A stretch of DNA of 64,000 nucleotides, taken from positions 9,871,273 through 9,935,272 of the forward strand of contig CM020510.1 in assembly GCA_009823395.1 (NCBI GenBank), written 5' to 3'. Shown here piece after piece: positions 1 through 11,979 of this stretch. Made by a program: the position numbers and the translations under genes. Position 1 is the stretch's first letter; every line of letters starts with the position of its first letter. The DNA is from Thamnaconus septentrionalis. Lineage: Eukaryota > Chordata > Actinopteri > Tetraodontiformes > Monacanthidae. Below the pieces are notes generated by a model that was not told the DNA's origin, did not search any database, and saw only the letters and a program-made list of their open reading frames with translations.

Positions 1-788
1 GTAGTCTTGTATGACTGATTACAAAAAACTCTCTATGGAGCTATAGAAAATGGCAAAGGCAATCGTAGCCCTCGGTTCACAGCCTCTCACAAAACATTCA
101 GTTTCTAGCTTCCCGATGCTTTACTGGGAACTCCTGTGTGTTTGGACCTTTAGCCATGGTGGCAGTTTTGCCATGAGACTGTCAGTGTCAAAGGAGGCCG
201 CGGCTTCCGGACAGGATTAATGTGTTGTCATGTCGTCTGCTCAAGGACCTTGCGTAAGCCTCCAGGAGTTTCCAAGGGAAGGACTCCCAGCTCAGGAGCA
301 GCTGACCTCTCCCATCAAGCAGAACACACCTAGGCATAATGTTTGCTTTTGCTTCTTCTGTCTCCACCGGACTGCGGCGGAAAGCTCAGTCAGGCTGAAA
401 AGCACTCAGCGGCAAGGCAGCGGCATCCTGTTGTAGCTCACGTGCGCACGCCGTCGAACGCGTCGGGTGTCAAAGACGGGCCTCAAGCGTGTCAACAAAA
501 CAGGGGCGTGTCCAGGACGGAAGTCAGTTCTTCCCTAGGCAACATGAATCAGTGAGCCCTCGGCGTGTCAAGACTCGTGCTTGCTTGACTTGAAACCCTG
601 CACCAACCTCTGTGGTTTTCCAACATTGCTCGAGATGAGTTGTCACACCAGTGCCCGCAAGCGCACGATTGCAAACGGCACACGCTCTGACACAGATCGA
701 AAGATAAAGCATGCACTCAAGAAAGGGGTGAAATGCATCCATTAGTTTTCTATGCACGCTTACTTCTGCACAATAAACAATATGTCAC
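1..788. other. Intergenic, no gene recognised
   Basis: No open frame here has recognisable family motifs or paired splice signals. The short frames present are not conserved-looking. I see no simple repeat longer than a few units. It is probably intergenic or 3' flanking DNA of the lpar6 locus. Confidence 0.5.
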
Positions 789-1033
789 CTGCCAGGGCCA
801 TATAGAAAGACAGACACATACGCCCATTCACACTCAAACACACACGGACAATTTCGAGTTGCCAATTTGCCTCTCGTGGATGTTTTTGGCCTGTGGGAGG
901 AAACCAAAGAACCCACGCAGATACAGAGAGAACATGTAAACTCAACGCAGGAAGGCCTCTGGTCAGGATCGAACACACAACCTTCTTGCTGTGAGGCCAC
1001 AGCAATAACAACTGCACCACCATGTCGACCCCA
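789..1033 (-). repeat. tRNA-derived SINE, copy A (truncated)
   Basis: Read on the minus strand, the right end carries a tRNA-like head. It has an A-box-like stretch (GTGGTGCAGTTGTTATTGC), the phrase CTCACAGCAAGAAGG, and a B-box-like GTGTTCGATCC. The body that follows contains TTGCGTGGGTTC-type and CCTCCCACAG phrases. The same order is seen in the complete copy at 50982-51358. The LINE-like tail is missing, so this copy is 3' truncated or partly deleted. The family is common in teleosts; its exact Repbase name was not determined. Confidence 0.75.
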
Positions 1034-1037
1034 ATTT

Positions 1038-1415
1038 AAAATCCATCCATTTTCTAAAGTTGCCTCCTCCTGCACTCAGGGTCTTGGGGGTCTGTCGGAG
1101 CCTCTGCCAGCTGTCATTGGGCGAAGGCAGGTGGACACCCTGGACGAGTCGCCAGTTCATCACAGGGCCACATAGAGACAAACAAAGACAAACAACCGTT
1201 CACACTCGCACACACACACTTCTTTCAATTTAGAGTTCCCAATTCACCTCACATGCATTTTTTTGGACTGTGGGAGGAAGCCTGAGAATTCGGAACCCAT
1301 GGAGACACAGGGAGAACATGTAAACTCAACACAGGCAGGCTTCTGGCCAGGATTGAACCTGCAGCCTTTTTAGGGTGAGGCAACAGCGATAACCACTACT
1401 CTACTTTGTCACCCT
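1038..1415 (-). repeat. tRNA-derived SINE, copy B (near full length)
   Basis: This is a second minus-strand copy directly beside copy A. The head lies near 1415 and the tail near 1038. The tail side contains CCTGGACGAGTCGCC and the ATCCATCCATTTTCT phrase, which matches the LINE2-like 3' end of the complete copy at 50982-51358. Sequence drift is clear (for example a CACACACACA expansion near 1210), so it is old. Two same-orientation copies four bases apart suggest insertion of one SINE into the tail of another. Confidence 0.78.
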
Positions 1416-4400
1416 CAGATTAAAATCAAAACCGAAAATATTTCCAGGGTAGAGAGGGGTCTTGCCGTGACTCATTGTACGAAAGTAAACTTCTTTTTCT
1501 TCTTCGTCTTCTCAGGAAGCCCTTGGCTCAGACACAGAGGCCACCAGTGCGACCAGTCCGCTCCTCTCATGTTATAACAGGCCAGAGGCAACACACTCAC
1601 TCAGGAAAGCGAGAACAATGACGTGCATTGTGCAAGACTCATCAAACTGCAACTCCGTTTCCTGGCTCCCTTACAAGAAGTACATTAACAGCGATATTTC
1701 CTCACCTCCCCCTCCCCCACACCCACACCCAGACCCTGCTCCCCTCACCCTCCACCCCCGACCCTCCTTGCCTTCTTCTGCGAGCCGGACACTCCCCGTG
1801 TCAGTTCACCCGTTTTGTGTAAACTTGGCGGACGCACTGAAGACGGGAGAGTCTTTATCAACATTCTGCCGCCAGCGCTCGCCGTCATTCCAGAGATGCT
1901 ATTGCAGCCACGAGCTGATCTTGTCAAATAACTCCTCCGCGGATAGATACGGCCTGTTCAGAGTTAAGGGGGATTTACATGTGACTGGCTCGGTTGAGCT
2001 ATTTAGCCTTGCCTCCCTCGCTCCCTCCTGTGCTCCCTCCTCTCAGACACTGAGCCCATTTCCACTGCCGGTTATTAGTTTAGCGCTGCTGCTGACTTGA
2101 GAGATGAGGGAGGCTGTTTTGAGAAGCACTGACCAGCTCCTGTTCTTTTTTTGTTTGTTTGTTTGTTATACTGACACAACGATGACATCACACAACATTC
2201 TGTTTTTCCGTCTCAAGCCATGTGGCGCTTTCATTGTCCTCTCTTTTCCTGAAAGTTGTCTGCTTGGCAAATAATAATCCGGCCCCCCCCTACCTCCCTC
2301 CCGGCTGACCCGCTTGAGGACAGCAAACTTTTATTTTTATTTTTATAAATAATAATGTTATAAACCTGTTTACCCCTGGAAAGGAATGGCTGTAAATAGC
2401 AGATATGCGGGACATGATCACAATACAATATAGCAGAGATATTTAAATAAGCTGATATGAAAGACCATATCAGGGTAATAACTGCCATTTCCTCTGAAAT
2501 TAATCCTGCGAGCCCCGCAGGGAAAACGGCTCATTATCCTTCCTCCCACCCTCCCCCTCTCAGCCCACTTAGCAGGACAGGCTCTTCCGTTGTCATGTGA
2601 TCACGAGCCGCTGAGTGAATCCAAGAACCTCAGGCCTGTTTCCCCCCGACCAGCGGTCACTACTTCCTCTCCCACACACGCTGAGCTTTGGAGGTAACGA
2701 CCGCCAGAGATGATGTTTCCAGACCGGAGTTCTCAACACGCTGGTGGATCTCCGCTCAAGCTGTGGCTGAAAGTGCTGCAAAGCAGCTGTTAAGAGCCCA
2801 CGGGGGAGGGGAAGGGGTTATAAAGGCAGGGGTGGGGGCAGCAGGAACAGAGTGGAGGGCTGCATCCAGATTAGTTTTGACGGCCGTGGGTTCGACTGGC
2901 TGTGCTCAGCCTGATGTGTAAAACCCCACTGACGGGGCCTGAAAGATTGACCCCAGAGGGGATTCCTGCAGCTCCCCTTGAACTCTGACAGACCCTCTGC
3001 TGCGCGTCACGTCCGCCGCAGGACCGCTTTGATGTACGCCGTGTCCCGGGATGAACAGGGGTGGTATGGAACACGATGTATGCATGCGACGACTAGCAGC
3101 GTGGCGCCTGCGCTTTCTCAGCCAGCCGGCAGCTGGGAGAGGGAGAGGGGAGGTCAGGACAGCGACCTCCCCTCTCCCTCTGTTGGTGGGAGGGGTTCGA
3201 CTGGGCCGGCACAGAGGTCTTGCTTGGGCGCCCTTGAGACACAAGACATGAATCTTTGCGGGTTCTTGACTGTTGAGGAACACGCAGCTTGCAAAATGAG
3301 CCGGCATTGAGGACATTGTGCCAGTCAAACATGAGGCAAGTGGTGTTCAAAGTTCGTATGATGTAAACTGCTTGAGTAAAGCCATTCAATTTTTTTGTCA
3401 GTCATTGCATTAAATGTACTATTTATACCCAATTGAAATGTTTCACACTGATTATTACTAATTATTCAGAAAACCCTGCAGAGAACATAATAGCGGTGAA
3501 AGTGCAAAAATACTGAATTTTCCTGTGTGACTTCCAGACTGTGTGAAGGGAATTGCAAACAAAGGGCCAGAAGGTGTCTACTGTTGATGTCACAAACCTG
3601 GGATGGGTAGTACTGCCCTTTGTGATGTCACAAATGCCTGATTTTCAGACAGTAATGCTTAAGCACAAGTTGTTGGACGAACTTTAATAATTTCTGGGGA
3701 GTTTGTTGACAGAACGGAGAAACAAATTATTGATATTGTCATTTTTATTATTATTATTATTGTTAGAAGAAAAAGGTATCGTTATTACAGGACCTTTACC
3801 ATGAATGTCCAATTTGTTTGTCCTTCCGTGTCCCTGTTGTGACCTCGCCTGACAACAACAAACAGTTAGACCTTGCGATTAGATAACCGCTTGGTGTCTC
3901 CAAAAGACACACGCAGTGAGTGTGGCAGTCTGGCATGACAGACAAACCAAAAATAAAATCCATATTAAATCTTTCTTTACAGCTCTGGATGACTGGTCAT
4001 CTTGCCCCACAAACATTTGGCTGCTTCCCATCCGAACGGCGCCAGATGACGTGAAGTTCCTTTGGTGTCAAATTGTACGAGTTTGTTTTCATAACAGGCC
4101 GGGGTATTTAAACCCCGTCCCTGCTTCGCCCGCATGGCCTCAGAGCCAGAGTTATAGGTGGGAGCAGGGAAAAAAAGCGCCGCTGACTGACCTTCGGGCT
4201 ATGTCAATAAAGTTAGACTGCCATGTGCTTTCTGTTATGCACTCTCACGCTGCGCCGACTCCACGCAGATCGCTGGTAAATTTGTCCCCAGCAGGTCCGA
4301 GATTTCAAACATCTGTCTTCATATTAAACTCTCCCACTTTTATGCTGCCGTGTTTTTTTGTTTTTTCCCTGAAAAATATTCCCTGTTCTACTGTGTGTTA

Positions 4401-4794
4401 TCTAGCCTGCTGGTGGCCTCAACCAATCCGGCTGTAGTCAATATTAAACCAGCGTTCTTGAATAAAGGAATGACAACCAGAGGAGTTTCTCTCTGGTTTA
4501 AGTCACACTTTAAATTAGGCTTTATTTACCACCTGACACGTGTTTTCACATAATTGCAGCCACCCGCACCCTTACCCCCTTGTTGTGACACAGGAAGCTG
4601 TGGAGGAGGAGGAGACTTTCAGTCTCCAGCAGACTACATCCACTTTCACAACGGCCTCGTTTGCATCAGAGACAAACGTCAAAGGAGATTTTGACATTTT
4701 CATGGTAATAAGACTCACCGCTTGGCAGAAGTTGTGGACTTGAATTAAAACTCTTGCCCCATTTGAATGAAAAAAAGGTCCTTTCACAAGACTT
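1416..4794. other. Intergenic stretch, no gene recognised
   Basis: Several open frames of 60-170 codons occur, but none shows recognisable domains, and most begin at non-ATG codons or overlap on both strands. C- and CA-rich low-complexity sequence lies near 1700-1770. A purine-rich stretch with a near-inverted copy lies near 3140-3190 (GGGAGAGG followed by CCTCCCCTCTCCC). An ATT-rich run lies near 3745-3765. The right end probably falls in the lpar6 3' flank. Confidence 0.45.
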
Positions 4795-4800
4795 TTTATT
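4795..4800 (-). terminator. lpar6: Candidate lpar6 polyadenylation signal (AATAAA on minus)
   Basis: TTTATT on the plus strand reads AATAAA on the minus strand, about 580 bases downstream of the lpar6 stop codon. No transcript evidence is available, and other A/T-rich variants occur between here and the stop. The assignment is provisional. Confidence 0.3.
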
Positions 4801-5381
4801 CATTACTGTGGCACGAGTGGAATTGTATCAGTGCATTGAAAGAGTCCACAGTGAAATGCCGCCAGACGAACAAAGGAAGGCACTTTTGCAACATCTATCT
4901 GTTATTCACAACAACAAAAAAAAATAAGAAAACAACTGTACAATCTATACAGTCCGGATAAAACTTTATGTTAATTTAAACAGCACTATTCTAGAACAAG
5001 CACCATCACTTACCACAGAAATGTACAGACACACACAGACGCCATGCAGACACTCGACAACATTACCGTCTTGCCCTCCACAGATTACATTTCCTTAGAG
5101 GTCACCGCCAGAGTAATCGTGTTTTAACACCATCAGATATTATTCCACAGGAAATGGGGAAGTTAGCGAGTAGCAATAAACAGTTGGAGCACGTGGGCTA
5201 AAGGTCACGGAGGCGCCGAGACTTCAGAGCAAGGGGCTGTCAGTGACTGGCCCAAACAATCGCCCTGAGATGAATACTGAGATCAGACGCAGAGTCTTTG
5301 GCCGGCGCTGCGTACAGTCATTCCAACAACCCTCGACTGTCTCCAGGAGAGCTTGTTTTCACAAACACGGCGGTGGTTCGG

Positions 5382-6503
5382 TCATACCGATGACTCGCTG
5401 TGGAAGACTTTGGCCTTCAGGCTCTTCAGGCTGCACTGTACATTTGAGCTGCTGTCCGACTGCAGCGCCTCAGAGAACTTGATGTCGTAGGACCGGTTGA
5501 TGTGAGACTTCTTCTTCTTGATGGAGTTCTGGATGGTCTCCGAGGTGAAGTAGTAAACGATGGGGTCGAAGCAGCAGTTGGACACGGCGATGCACAGGGC
5601 TATGGGGTAGATCGTCCGGACCACCGACTCCACGAAGCAACCCTTCAGCGTCTTGGTGCGGACCAGGGCGTAGAAGACCAGGTTGACGTTGTACGGGATG
5701 AAGCAGAAGCAAAAAATCAAGAGGTGCACGACGATCATGCGCAGGATCTTGGTCTTGTTGAGCTTGCCACCGCGGCTGATGGCCTGCGGGCGGCGGAGGG
5801 TCTGCAGCACCATGATGGAGCAGCACACGTTGAGCAGGAGCGGGATGATGAAGCCCACCGTCTCGATGAAAATCACCACCTTGGACAGGTGAGATTTCCA
5901 CTGATTGGAGGAGAAGTTCTCGAAGCAGAAGGTGGCGTTGGTCGTGTTGTTGGCTTGCGACGTGGTCTCCAGCATGAAGCCCGTGGGCAGGCTGCCCGAC
6001 AGCACCAGCACCCAGATGGCGATGCACACGATGCGGGCGTTGCGCTTGGTCCGGAGCGCCCTGGAGCGGAAGGGGTGCACGATGGCCAGGAAGCGGTCCA
6101 CGCTGATGCACGTGAGGAAGAACATGCTGCCGTACATGTTGGTGTAGAACAGCGAGACGGAGACCTTGCAGAGAACTTTGCCGAAGGGCCAGTTCTGGTT
6201 GATGAAGTAGAAGACGCGCAGGGGCAGCGTGCAGACGAACAGCAGGTCGGACACCACCAGGTTCATCATGTAGGTGGTGGTCTCGTTCCGCAGCTTGAGT
6301 GAGCAGGTGAAGATGTAGATGGCCACCACGTTGGTGATGAGGCCCACCACGAACACGATGCTGAAGACCGTGCTGTACAGCGGGTACTTGAAGCCATCGT
6401 TCTTGGCGCAGGTGGCGGCGACGGTGGCTGTGGCGTTGGCCAGGTGGTTCTCAGCCCATTGCGAGGTGAACGTCTCAGTGGGGACTGTGTTGTTGTTATA
6501 CAT
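5382..6503 (-). CDS. lpar6: Lysophosphatidic acid receptor 6 (P2Y5-like class A GPCR)
   Basis: A single coding exon of 373 codons encodes a seven-transmembrane receptor. In this family the ligand is lysophosphatidic acid at the plasma membrane, with signalling mainly through G12/13. Visible hallmarks are an N-terminus with N-glycosylation sequons, TM1 [21 protein letters not shown]2 [10 protein letters not shown], a conserved Cys at the start of TM3 (LCKVSVSLF), and the TM3 end [12 protein letters not shown] with DRF in place of DRY. ECL2 has the partner Cys in FCFENF, TM6 has [10 protein letters not shown], and TM7 ends in DPIVYY, the family's form of NPxxY. The C-tail ends [11 protein letters not shown], close to the LPAR6 tail and unlike LPAR4. 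An upstream in-frame ATG at 6617 would add 38 residues. It is rejected because CTCCCAG (a splice acceptor) lies one base before the chosen ATG, which matches a 5' UTR intron. No truncation or frameshift is visible. Confidence 0.95.
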   Translation of the reverse strand: MYNNNTVPTETFTSQWAENHLANATATVAATCAKNDGFKYPLYSTVFSIVFVVGLITNVVAIYIFTCSLKLRNETTTYMMNLVVSDLLFVCTLPLRVFYFINQNWPFGKVLCKVSVSLFYTNMYGSMFFLTCISVDRFLAIVHPFRSRALRTKRNARIVCIAIWVLVLSGSLPTGFMLETTSQANNTTNATFCFENFSSNQWKSHLSKVVIFIETVGFIIPLLLNVCCSIMVLQTLRRPQAISRGGKLNKTKILRMIVVHLLIFCFCFIPYNVNLVFYALVRTKTLKGCFVESVVRTIYPIALCIAVSNCCFDPIVYYFTSETIQNSIKKKKSHINRSYDIKFSEALQSDSSSNVQCSLKSLKAKVFHSESSV

Positions 6504-6506
6504 GCT
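6504..6506 (-). other. lpar6: lpar6 5' UTR splice acceptor
   Basis: On the minus strand, TTTATCTCCCAG precedes C-ATG. The AG occupies 6505-6506, so the coding exon would begin one base before the start codon. The pyrimidine-rich run upstream (TTTTTTCTCTCTCTTTATCC-like) supports a true acceptor and decides the start of translation. Confidence 0.6.
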
Positions 6507-6867
6507 GGGAGATAAAGGACAAGAAAAGGATAAAGAGAGAGAAAAAAGTTGGGGGTTGGTCTGCGTTATGTAACGGCTATATAATAAAAGGGACACCTTG
6601 GACAATGAACCCACCATGAATGGAGGGGGCTAAACCAGGACACAGTCAAACATCTGATAAATCAGTCCTGGGAGATTTACAGCCTGAGTTAGGCACATGG
6701 TCAAATTGTTTCCCACCCACCCTGATTTAGTTGTTGTTGTTTTTCTTGGGGGAGAAAGAGGATGGGGGGGGGGACAGTGGGGGGCTACCCAATGTTGAAA
6801 AGGTTTCTCCCCTGAGGACAGACAACCGAGCCTGGAGCAGCACTCCCCTCCCCCTTGTCCCGTGCTC

Positions 6868-6869
<2 letters not shown>

Positions 6870-6898
<29 letters not shown>
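6870..6898. repeat. (CAG/CTG)n trinucleotide tract, about 10 units
   Basis: An uninterrupted run of AGC units lies 5' of lpar6. Transcribed in the lpar6 direction it would read CTG. If the candidate 5' exon at 6927 is real, the tract sits about 30 bases inside the first intron. It produces open poly-Gln, poly-Ala and poly-Ser frames that are not genes. Confidence 0.9.
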
Positions 6899-6900
<2 letters not shown>

Positions 6901-6926
6901 CGCTGTACAGACGGAGCAGTGCTTAC

Positions 6927-7050
6927 CCTGATGAATCAGTCCCACCGAGGTGTCTCCACCGGGGTGTCTCCCTGTGCGCTCAACACGTCCACCGGCTGGA
7001 TAGTCCACGGAGGGAACTGCGGCACATCCTGCTTTGCCTGTCTGTCTGGT
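6927..7050 (-). other. lpar6: Candidate noncoding first exon of lpar6
   Basis: On the minus strand, ATCAGG is followed by GTAAGC, a strong donor, about 420 bases upstream of the lpar6 acceptor. Receptors of this family commonly have noncoding 5' exons spliced just before the ATG. The left boundary (the donor at 6925-6926) is visible. The outer boundary near 7050 is a guess, and no TATA box was recognised. Confidence 0.3.
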
Positions 7051-7789
7051 TTGTTTGTTTAGAATGGCTTCACCTTAAAAATGGAAAAATTGTTCTTCAA
7101 AATTCCGGCTTCTTTGTCAAAATGTAATCCTGAGACAACGCCTTTTCAAAATCCAAAGTGGGGGAAATTTAAAAAATAAAATAAAATAAAAAGTTACACT
7201 TGCTTTACAGCTTTGACAACTTCCTTTTTCAATCACAAAGCGTGTGAGCTTCTTCCAGGGAAACAGAACTGAAGCACTGAGTTTTGCCCAACCGTCCTTG
7301 AGTGCGTCTTGATGCTGTTTCCTGCCCCTACAACTTCTCCTTCTTCGCCGGCAGCCTGCGGCTGGCTGTTTAACTTCTCTTCTCTCGCACGGGCACTGAC
7401 TCAGCACGCATCTCTCACACACAGTTCCACTTCTTTGTGCCGGTAGCAGAGACTGTTTTTCTTTTTCCCCCCTCTTTTTCGCTCCCCCTTGTACTTTGAG
7501 CAACTGAAGTAACTCCTCCCACTCGGCTCCTCCCACTCCTTTGTCTGCCCACTATAGTCAAAGTGGGGGGTGGGGGGGTTAACCCACACTGCTCCTCAGT
7601 AAGGCGAATTCATCATGATGTTACACACAAAAGCGCTAGCAATTAGCAGGCAGAGGGTTACTTGTTGATGCAGGTATAGGTAAAATATACAATGAATGGT
7701 TAAAGTCTGACTCTTCTGTTTAAGGAGTAAGTCTTAGTCTGTTAAAGATGTCATTTTAAGTGTTCTAACAGAATGGGCAAAATTATTCA
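7051..7789. other. lpar6 upstream flank, possible promoter region
   Basis: The region has mixed composition, with C/T-rich sequence at 7440-7500 and a G-run (TGGGGGGTGGGGGGG) near 7565-7577. The G-run could form a G-quadruplex on the plus strand. No coding frame is convincing. By position the lpar6 promoter should be in or near this stretch, but no core element can be named. Confidence 0.35.
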
Positions 7790-8140
7790 GATTCTGTACT
7801 TAACTAAAAGTACAGATACTGACTAAAATACTCTGCTACAAGTAAAACTTCTAATTAGACCCTTTGCTTAACTAGACGACAGCATAGTTCAAATAGCTCC
7901 ACTTCAAACAACAGCGACAATTACTTTGAACAGAATTTGTATCGTTTAAACACTTTGAAAGACAAAAGTAACTAGCATGTTCTTTACAAAGCAAGCAGAA
8001 GAAAGTACATATGTTTGTGTACAAAGGCAGGGAGATAAAGTAAAAAGTAGTTGTAAAAAAAGAAATGCTCAAATACAAATGCCAGAAAAATCTACTTTCG
8101 CACAGTAATAAAGTATGTGTACGTCGTTATTTCCCTCCTC
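7790..8140. repeat. Degenerate teleost dispersed repeat (tacttaac...agtacagatac family)
   Basis: The phrases TCTGTACTTAACTAAAAGTACAGATAC and, at the right end, GCACAGTAATAAAGTATG with GTACGTCGTTATTTCCC resemble a widespread fish element. That element has near-palindromic ends built from 'aagtacagatac' and 'agtaacgaagtatttgtacttcgttac' words. The copy is diverged and the internal part is AT-rich. Classification as a non-autonomous DNA element is from memory of the motif and is not proven. Confidence 0.5.
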
Positions 8141-11100
8141 AGTAAGCTAATACACAATTTAATGATCACTGCTGAGATATTTTATTGTACCCATGTAAGA
8201 TGATATTAATAAATATATCCTACTGCAGTTTATCAAAAAATAAAAACTGTTTAACCCTTGGATATATGACAAAATATGCCATGCACTAAAACATGTCATT
8301 TGCAAGATGAATAAGATTTTCTCAGACATTAAACTTATCTGCACAAACAGCAATGATGTTGCTGCATTGTTTAATTAATAATTTCCTCACTATGAAATGT
8401 ATTTTGTCTGTGAAACATTTTTTGAGTAATGTGGCTGACAGAGATGTAAACAATATTACAATAGAAAAAGAAATGATGATAAATGCTCAGTTAACATGAT
8501 ACCAAATTATATGATGTGTTCAATATTACACTCGTCATCATTTCTCATCGGCTTCCTCCTCCAAGCACTATTCTGAGTTGTCTTTTAATGTTTTTGTTTT
8601 TTGTTTTTTTTACCCTTGATGACACTTGACTGTAGAATCTAATACAATACTGTTGCTTCTGCTTTGGCTGGCCATGAAGACTCAACCGTGCAACAAAGAT
8701 ACACTTTTTGCTAATCATAACACATGACAAGACACAATAAGCGTGAGAAATAAACTAAAGGCCTGTAAACAACTGGGGTGGCTGCCTGTATGGTCCTATA
8801 GGACGCAGAAGTAACTAAAAAAAAGTAGACTGTGTCTTTTTTTCACAGCTTGTGTGAGCTGCAGCTCTGCTTTGTTGAACAGTGGAGTTTTATTCTGCAG
8901 TCGACACTGAAAGTAACTCAGAACAGAACTCCCTTTTCAGGACTTGTCAGTCAAGGCCCACTGCGTTTTCTCCCTCAGAAGAGGCATCGAAGTACTTCTT
9001 TAGCAGGGGAAATCCCAGAGTTGGCAGTCTGTAAAAGAATCAAGCTCTTAGCTGCAAGTAAAACAGCCGGGAGACTTATTAGGACGAAACATGTCTGGAG
9101 AAAGACAAAGTGCTTCTTGACAGTCCGGTGGCGGAATGGAACAGCTTGTCACTATATGTGTTGTGTGGCTGTTGCATGTATCAATAAAATGAAGTGCTCA
9201 TCCTGAGCTAAAAAGCATCTGCAAAAAAACTTGGCCATCTGCACGCTAAAGTGAGATTGTTTCAAATGGAATTCATGCAGAGAACAAACATTTTTCACTG
9301 GCGATCAGAAAATTACAGTTGTGATCATGGAGGGAATTCAGACATGCTTTGTTTGGATTTGGTGACACTCACCATCAATTGCTGAACAAATAGCTGAAGC
9401 TTTTTCCTTTTCCCCCCTCCACAGAGAATCAAAGAGACAGCGGGTGCTCCACAGCCACTCTGCTTCTCATTGTCAGGTCATCAGAAAATAAACAGCACCA
9501 AGGCTGCCGTGGAGAGTGTTCAACAAGAAATACAAACCCCGCACCATTGTCCTCGAAACTTGCAAACAAGGCCCACGGAGCATGTTAAAAAAACCAGGCC
9601 TTCACATGCAAGCTTGTGGCTGCTAAACACAAACATGTGGCTGAAACCCCTGGACTGTTAAAAAATTTGCACAATGCCAGGAAACTGTCTGGCACCCTCA
9701 AGGCCAAGACTGAAGGTTTCCATACACGAGAGAGAAAATGCATGGGAAAGATAATGGGTGACATAATATTCTTGCGTAATAACGTTGATGAGAAACTAAC
9801 TGTTTGTGTGTGTGCGTGAAACGTTGGTTTCTTTACCGTGGACTAAAACCAAAGTAGACGTTTGAGATCCTCCACGTGCACCTCTGTCTTCTGTTTTGTT
9901 TTTCGGTATCCATCCTGTAGAGTTAACCTTTGCAACAGAAACCACAGTTGCGGTATGTTCGTGTCAACAAACCGCTGAAGCCAATAGAGGTGTTTAAGCA
10001 GAGCCGCCGCATGACAGCCTGCACAGCGTACCCTCACACGAGACCGGGACCTTCGGCCGGAAAGGCAAATGTGAAAATAAAAACATTTTACACATCATCA
10101 AAAAAAAAGTCAAAGATGGGAAGACTGGAATTGAATCACTCACTTTTGAGAATAGGAAGGAAACCTTCTCCTCCAGGTTCTTCACTTCCCCCAAAATGTG
10201 TAATCAACATGTTGCTTTCTCCTCTGCAAATGAAACACTTCCCTTCCCCCGATGCAAACCACTGGGCACAGGTACAAGGCCCCTTGTCAACATGTCCCAC
10301 CAGCTCGACCTGTTGTTGACCTGTTGACAAGGCAAACTGTTGCCCCACATGGATCCCATTGTTGTGACAACTGTACAAATGTTGCGTGCTGCTCATCTTC
10401 TTCCCCATGTTTGGAGGAAGATGAGGAGGAGATCGGTTGAATTTTGTGTTTCAGATCCTCATTTTGAGGAAATTCGTTAAGATCAGTTGCTCACAGCTTC
10501 CTGGTTGGCTAACCGATCATTCCTGATAACAACTGAGCAAGCCTTCCTATCCTACACAGACCTAGCTTGGAGTGGCCAATGTATTGATGTAAAGCAACGC
10601 CTTAGTTAAGAGATGTACGTCAGTTCTTTGATAGTCCGGCTCTTCGTCTGAAGCTAGAAGGGTCTGAAACCACAACCCTGCACGAACATCGGTTCGCCCT
10701 TTTAACCTCTGAACAAAATAAGCTGAACAGAGAGCATGTAGTGCGTCTGTGGGATTGACTTCAGGTCAGCCAACATCCCAAAAAAGTCTTGAAGAGCTAC
10801 ATGAACCATCATCTCACCAACACTGATGAACTGGTGCTATTTTATTTACTATATATGGACCTTTAGTTCAATACTGGTATTTTTCCTTCAGTAAGTGCTG
10901 CAAAATGCCTTGCCTACTTGATATTCTTTCCTGGTTCACTGTGTTATTATCTTTGGGCAACTTGCCACTTATTCATTAGTGTCCTGGTGCTATGTTCACA
11001 TTTGAATAATTGTGCAAAAAGACCCGGCAGTTTAGGTGCGGCTTGCACGCAAGTCTAGGCAAATCAGAAGGGCGAGGGATCAACTTGCGTTGCAGTGATA

Positions 11101-11300
11101 ACGATGTGTGTGTGATTTGTGTCTTGAAATAAAACATCAGTGTGATTGTGCTATGGCTATAGCAGTGATGTACAAAGCATTCTCCCATTCTCATGCATTT
11201 CAGTAGGGCTTGAATTACAACCGTGCACACATCTGGCCAGCCATCCGACCCCCTGCACTATCTGAGACACGCAGATACACACACAGAGCCACTGAAGCCT
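8141..11300. other. Intergenic, AT-rich, no gene recognised
   Basis: The DNA between lpar6 and rcbtb2 is AT-rich in its first part. Frames of 60-130 codons exist on both strands, but none has recognisable motifs or splice structure. No RNA gene was identified by eye. Conserved regulatory elements may exist but cannot be seen without alignment. Confidence 0.45.
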
Positions 11301-11900
11301 TGCCAAGATTGCGCATGTCTTCGAACCCTCTGAGCTCTAACTACACAGCCATGTCGTCTAAAACCTTTGAGCTCGGGGCTTTTTATGTCAGCTGACATGT
11401 GAACGCATGAGGCAGGATTAGAACTCAAAACATTGCGGACACATGATAGGTCTCGTAAGTCTCTGTGCTATTCGCTCAGCAACCTTTTTCCTTTTTATCT
11501 GAGTTTATCAAAGCTGTGACGTTGGGCTTTGACATCTCCAGTCTAGAATAAGCACAGCAGGGCTGAGAGGTTGGTTGTCTTCTAAACCTCTAAGCTATCA
11601 GTCACACACAACCAGAACCAAAGAGCTGTGGGAACCAGGCAAACAAGCGCACTGAGCTATCTGCTCTGACACGTATGGCCTGTGTTTATTAAAGCTTTGA
11701 CGCTGGGCACCGTGTCAGCCGACATCTAAAGTAACCGCAGCAGGACTCAAATCAAACAACGCTGCAGAAAGCGTCAGCCACGAACAGGAACTCAATGCAA
11801 AGTGCGAGAGAAAATGTTCAAAGCAGCTGTCTGGGGTTGGCCAAGCACTGACTGATGGCTTTATTGCAGCTGACATGAAAAATGAGTGCAGCAGAACGAG
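11300..11900. repeat. Degenerate repeated segment (three related blocks)
   Basis: Three stretches share words in the same order: 'atgtcagctgacatg', 'gtttatcaaagctgtgacgttgggctttgacatct' and 'gtttattaaagctttgacgctgggcaccgtgtcagccgacatct'. These are followed by 'gcagcaggactcaaatcaaacaac'-like or 'gaggcaggattagaactcaaaac' text. This suggests an old internal duplication, perhaps of a SINE-like unit. Boundaries are approximate. Confidence 0.4.
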
Positions 11901-11979
11901 CGACTCAGCTGAGACACCTTGCAAATCGTGGGAGCTACGTACCTCTGACCGTGTGGTGTGGTGCGGTGGTTCGCAGCAG

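Noticed and set aside
3916..4437. A 173-codon plus-strand frame
   Set aside because: It starts at a non-ATG codon and has no domain, no splice context and no composition bias. It is treated as a chance frame.
5502..6302. A 266-codon plus-strand open frame opposite lpar6
   Set aside because: It is the antisense shadow of a GC-rich receptor exon. Its Asp/Glu/Gly/His-rich composition has no family motif.
5382..6503. Identity as LPAR4 instead of LPAR6
   Set aside because: The C-tail ([11 protein letters not shown]), TM1 end (VVAIYIF) and overall motif wording match LPAR6. The neighbours RCBTB2 and FNDC3A also match the LPAR6 locus.
6504..6617. A 38-residue N-terminal extension of Lpar6 from an upstream ATG
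   Set aside because: A splice acceptor directly before the inner ATG and the normal length of the LPAR6 N-terminus favour the inner start.
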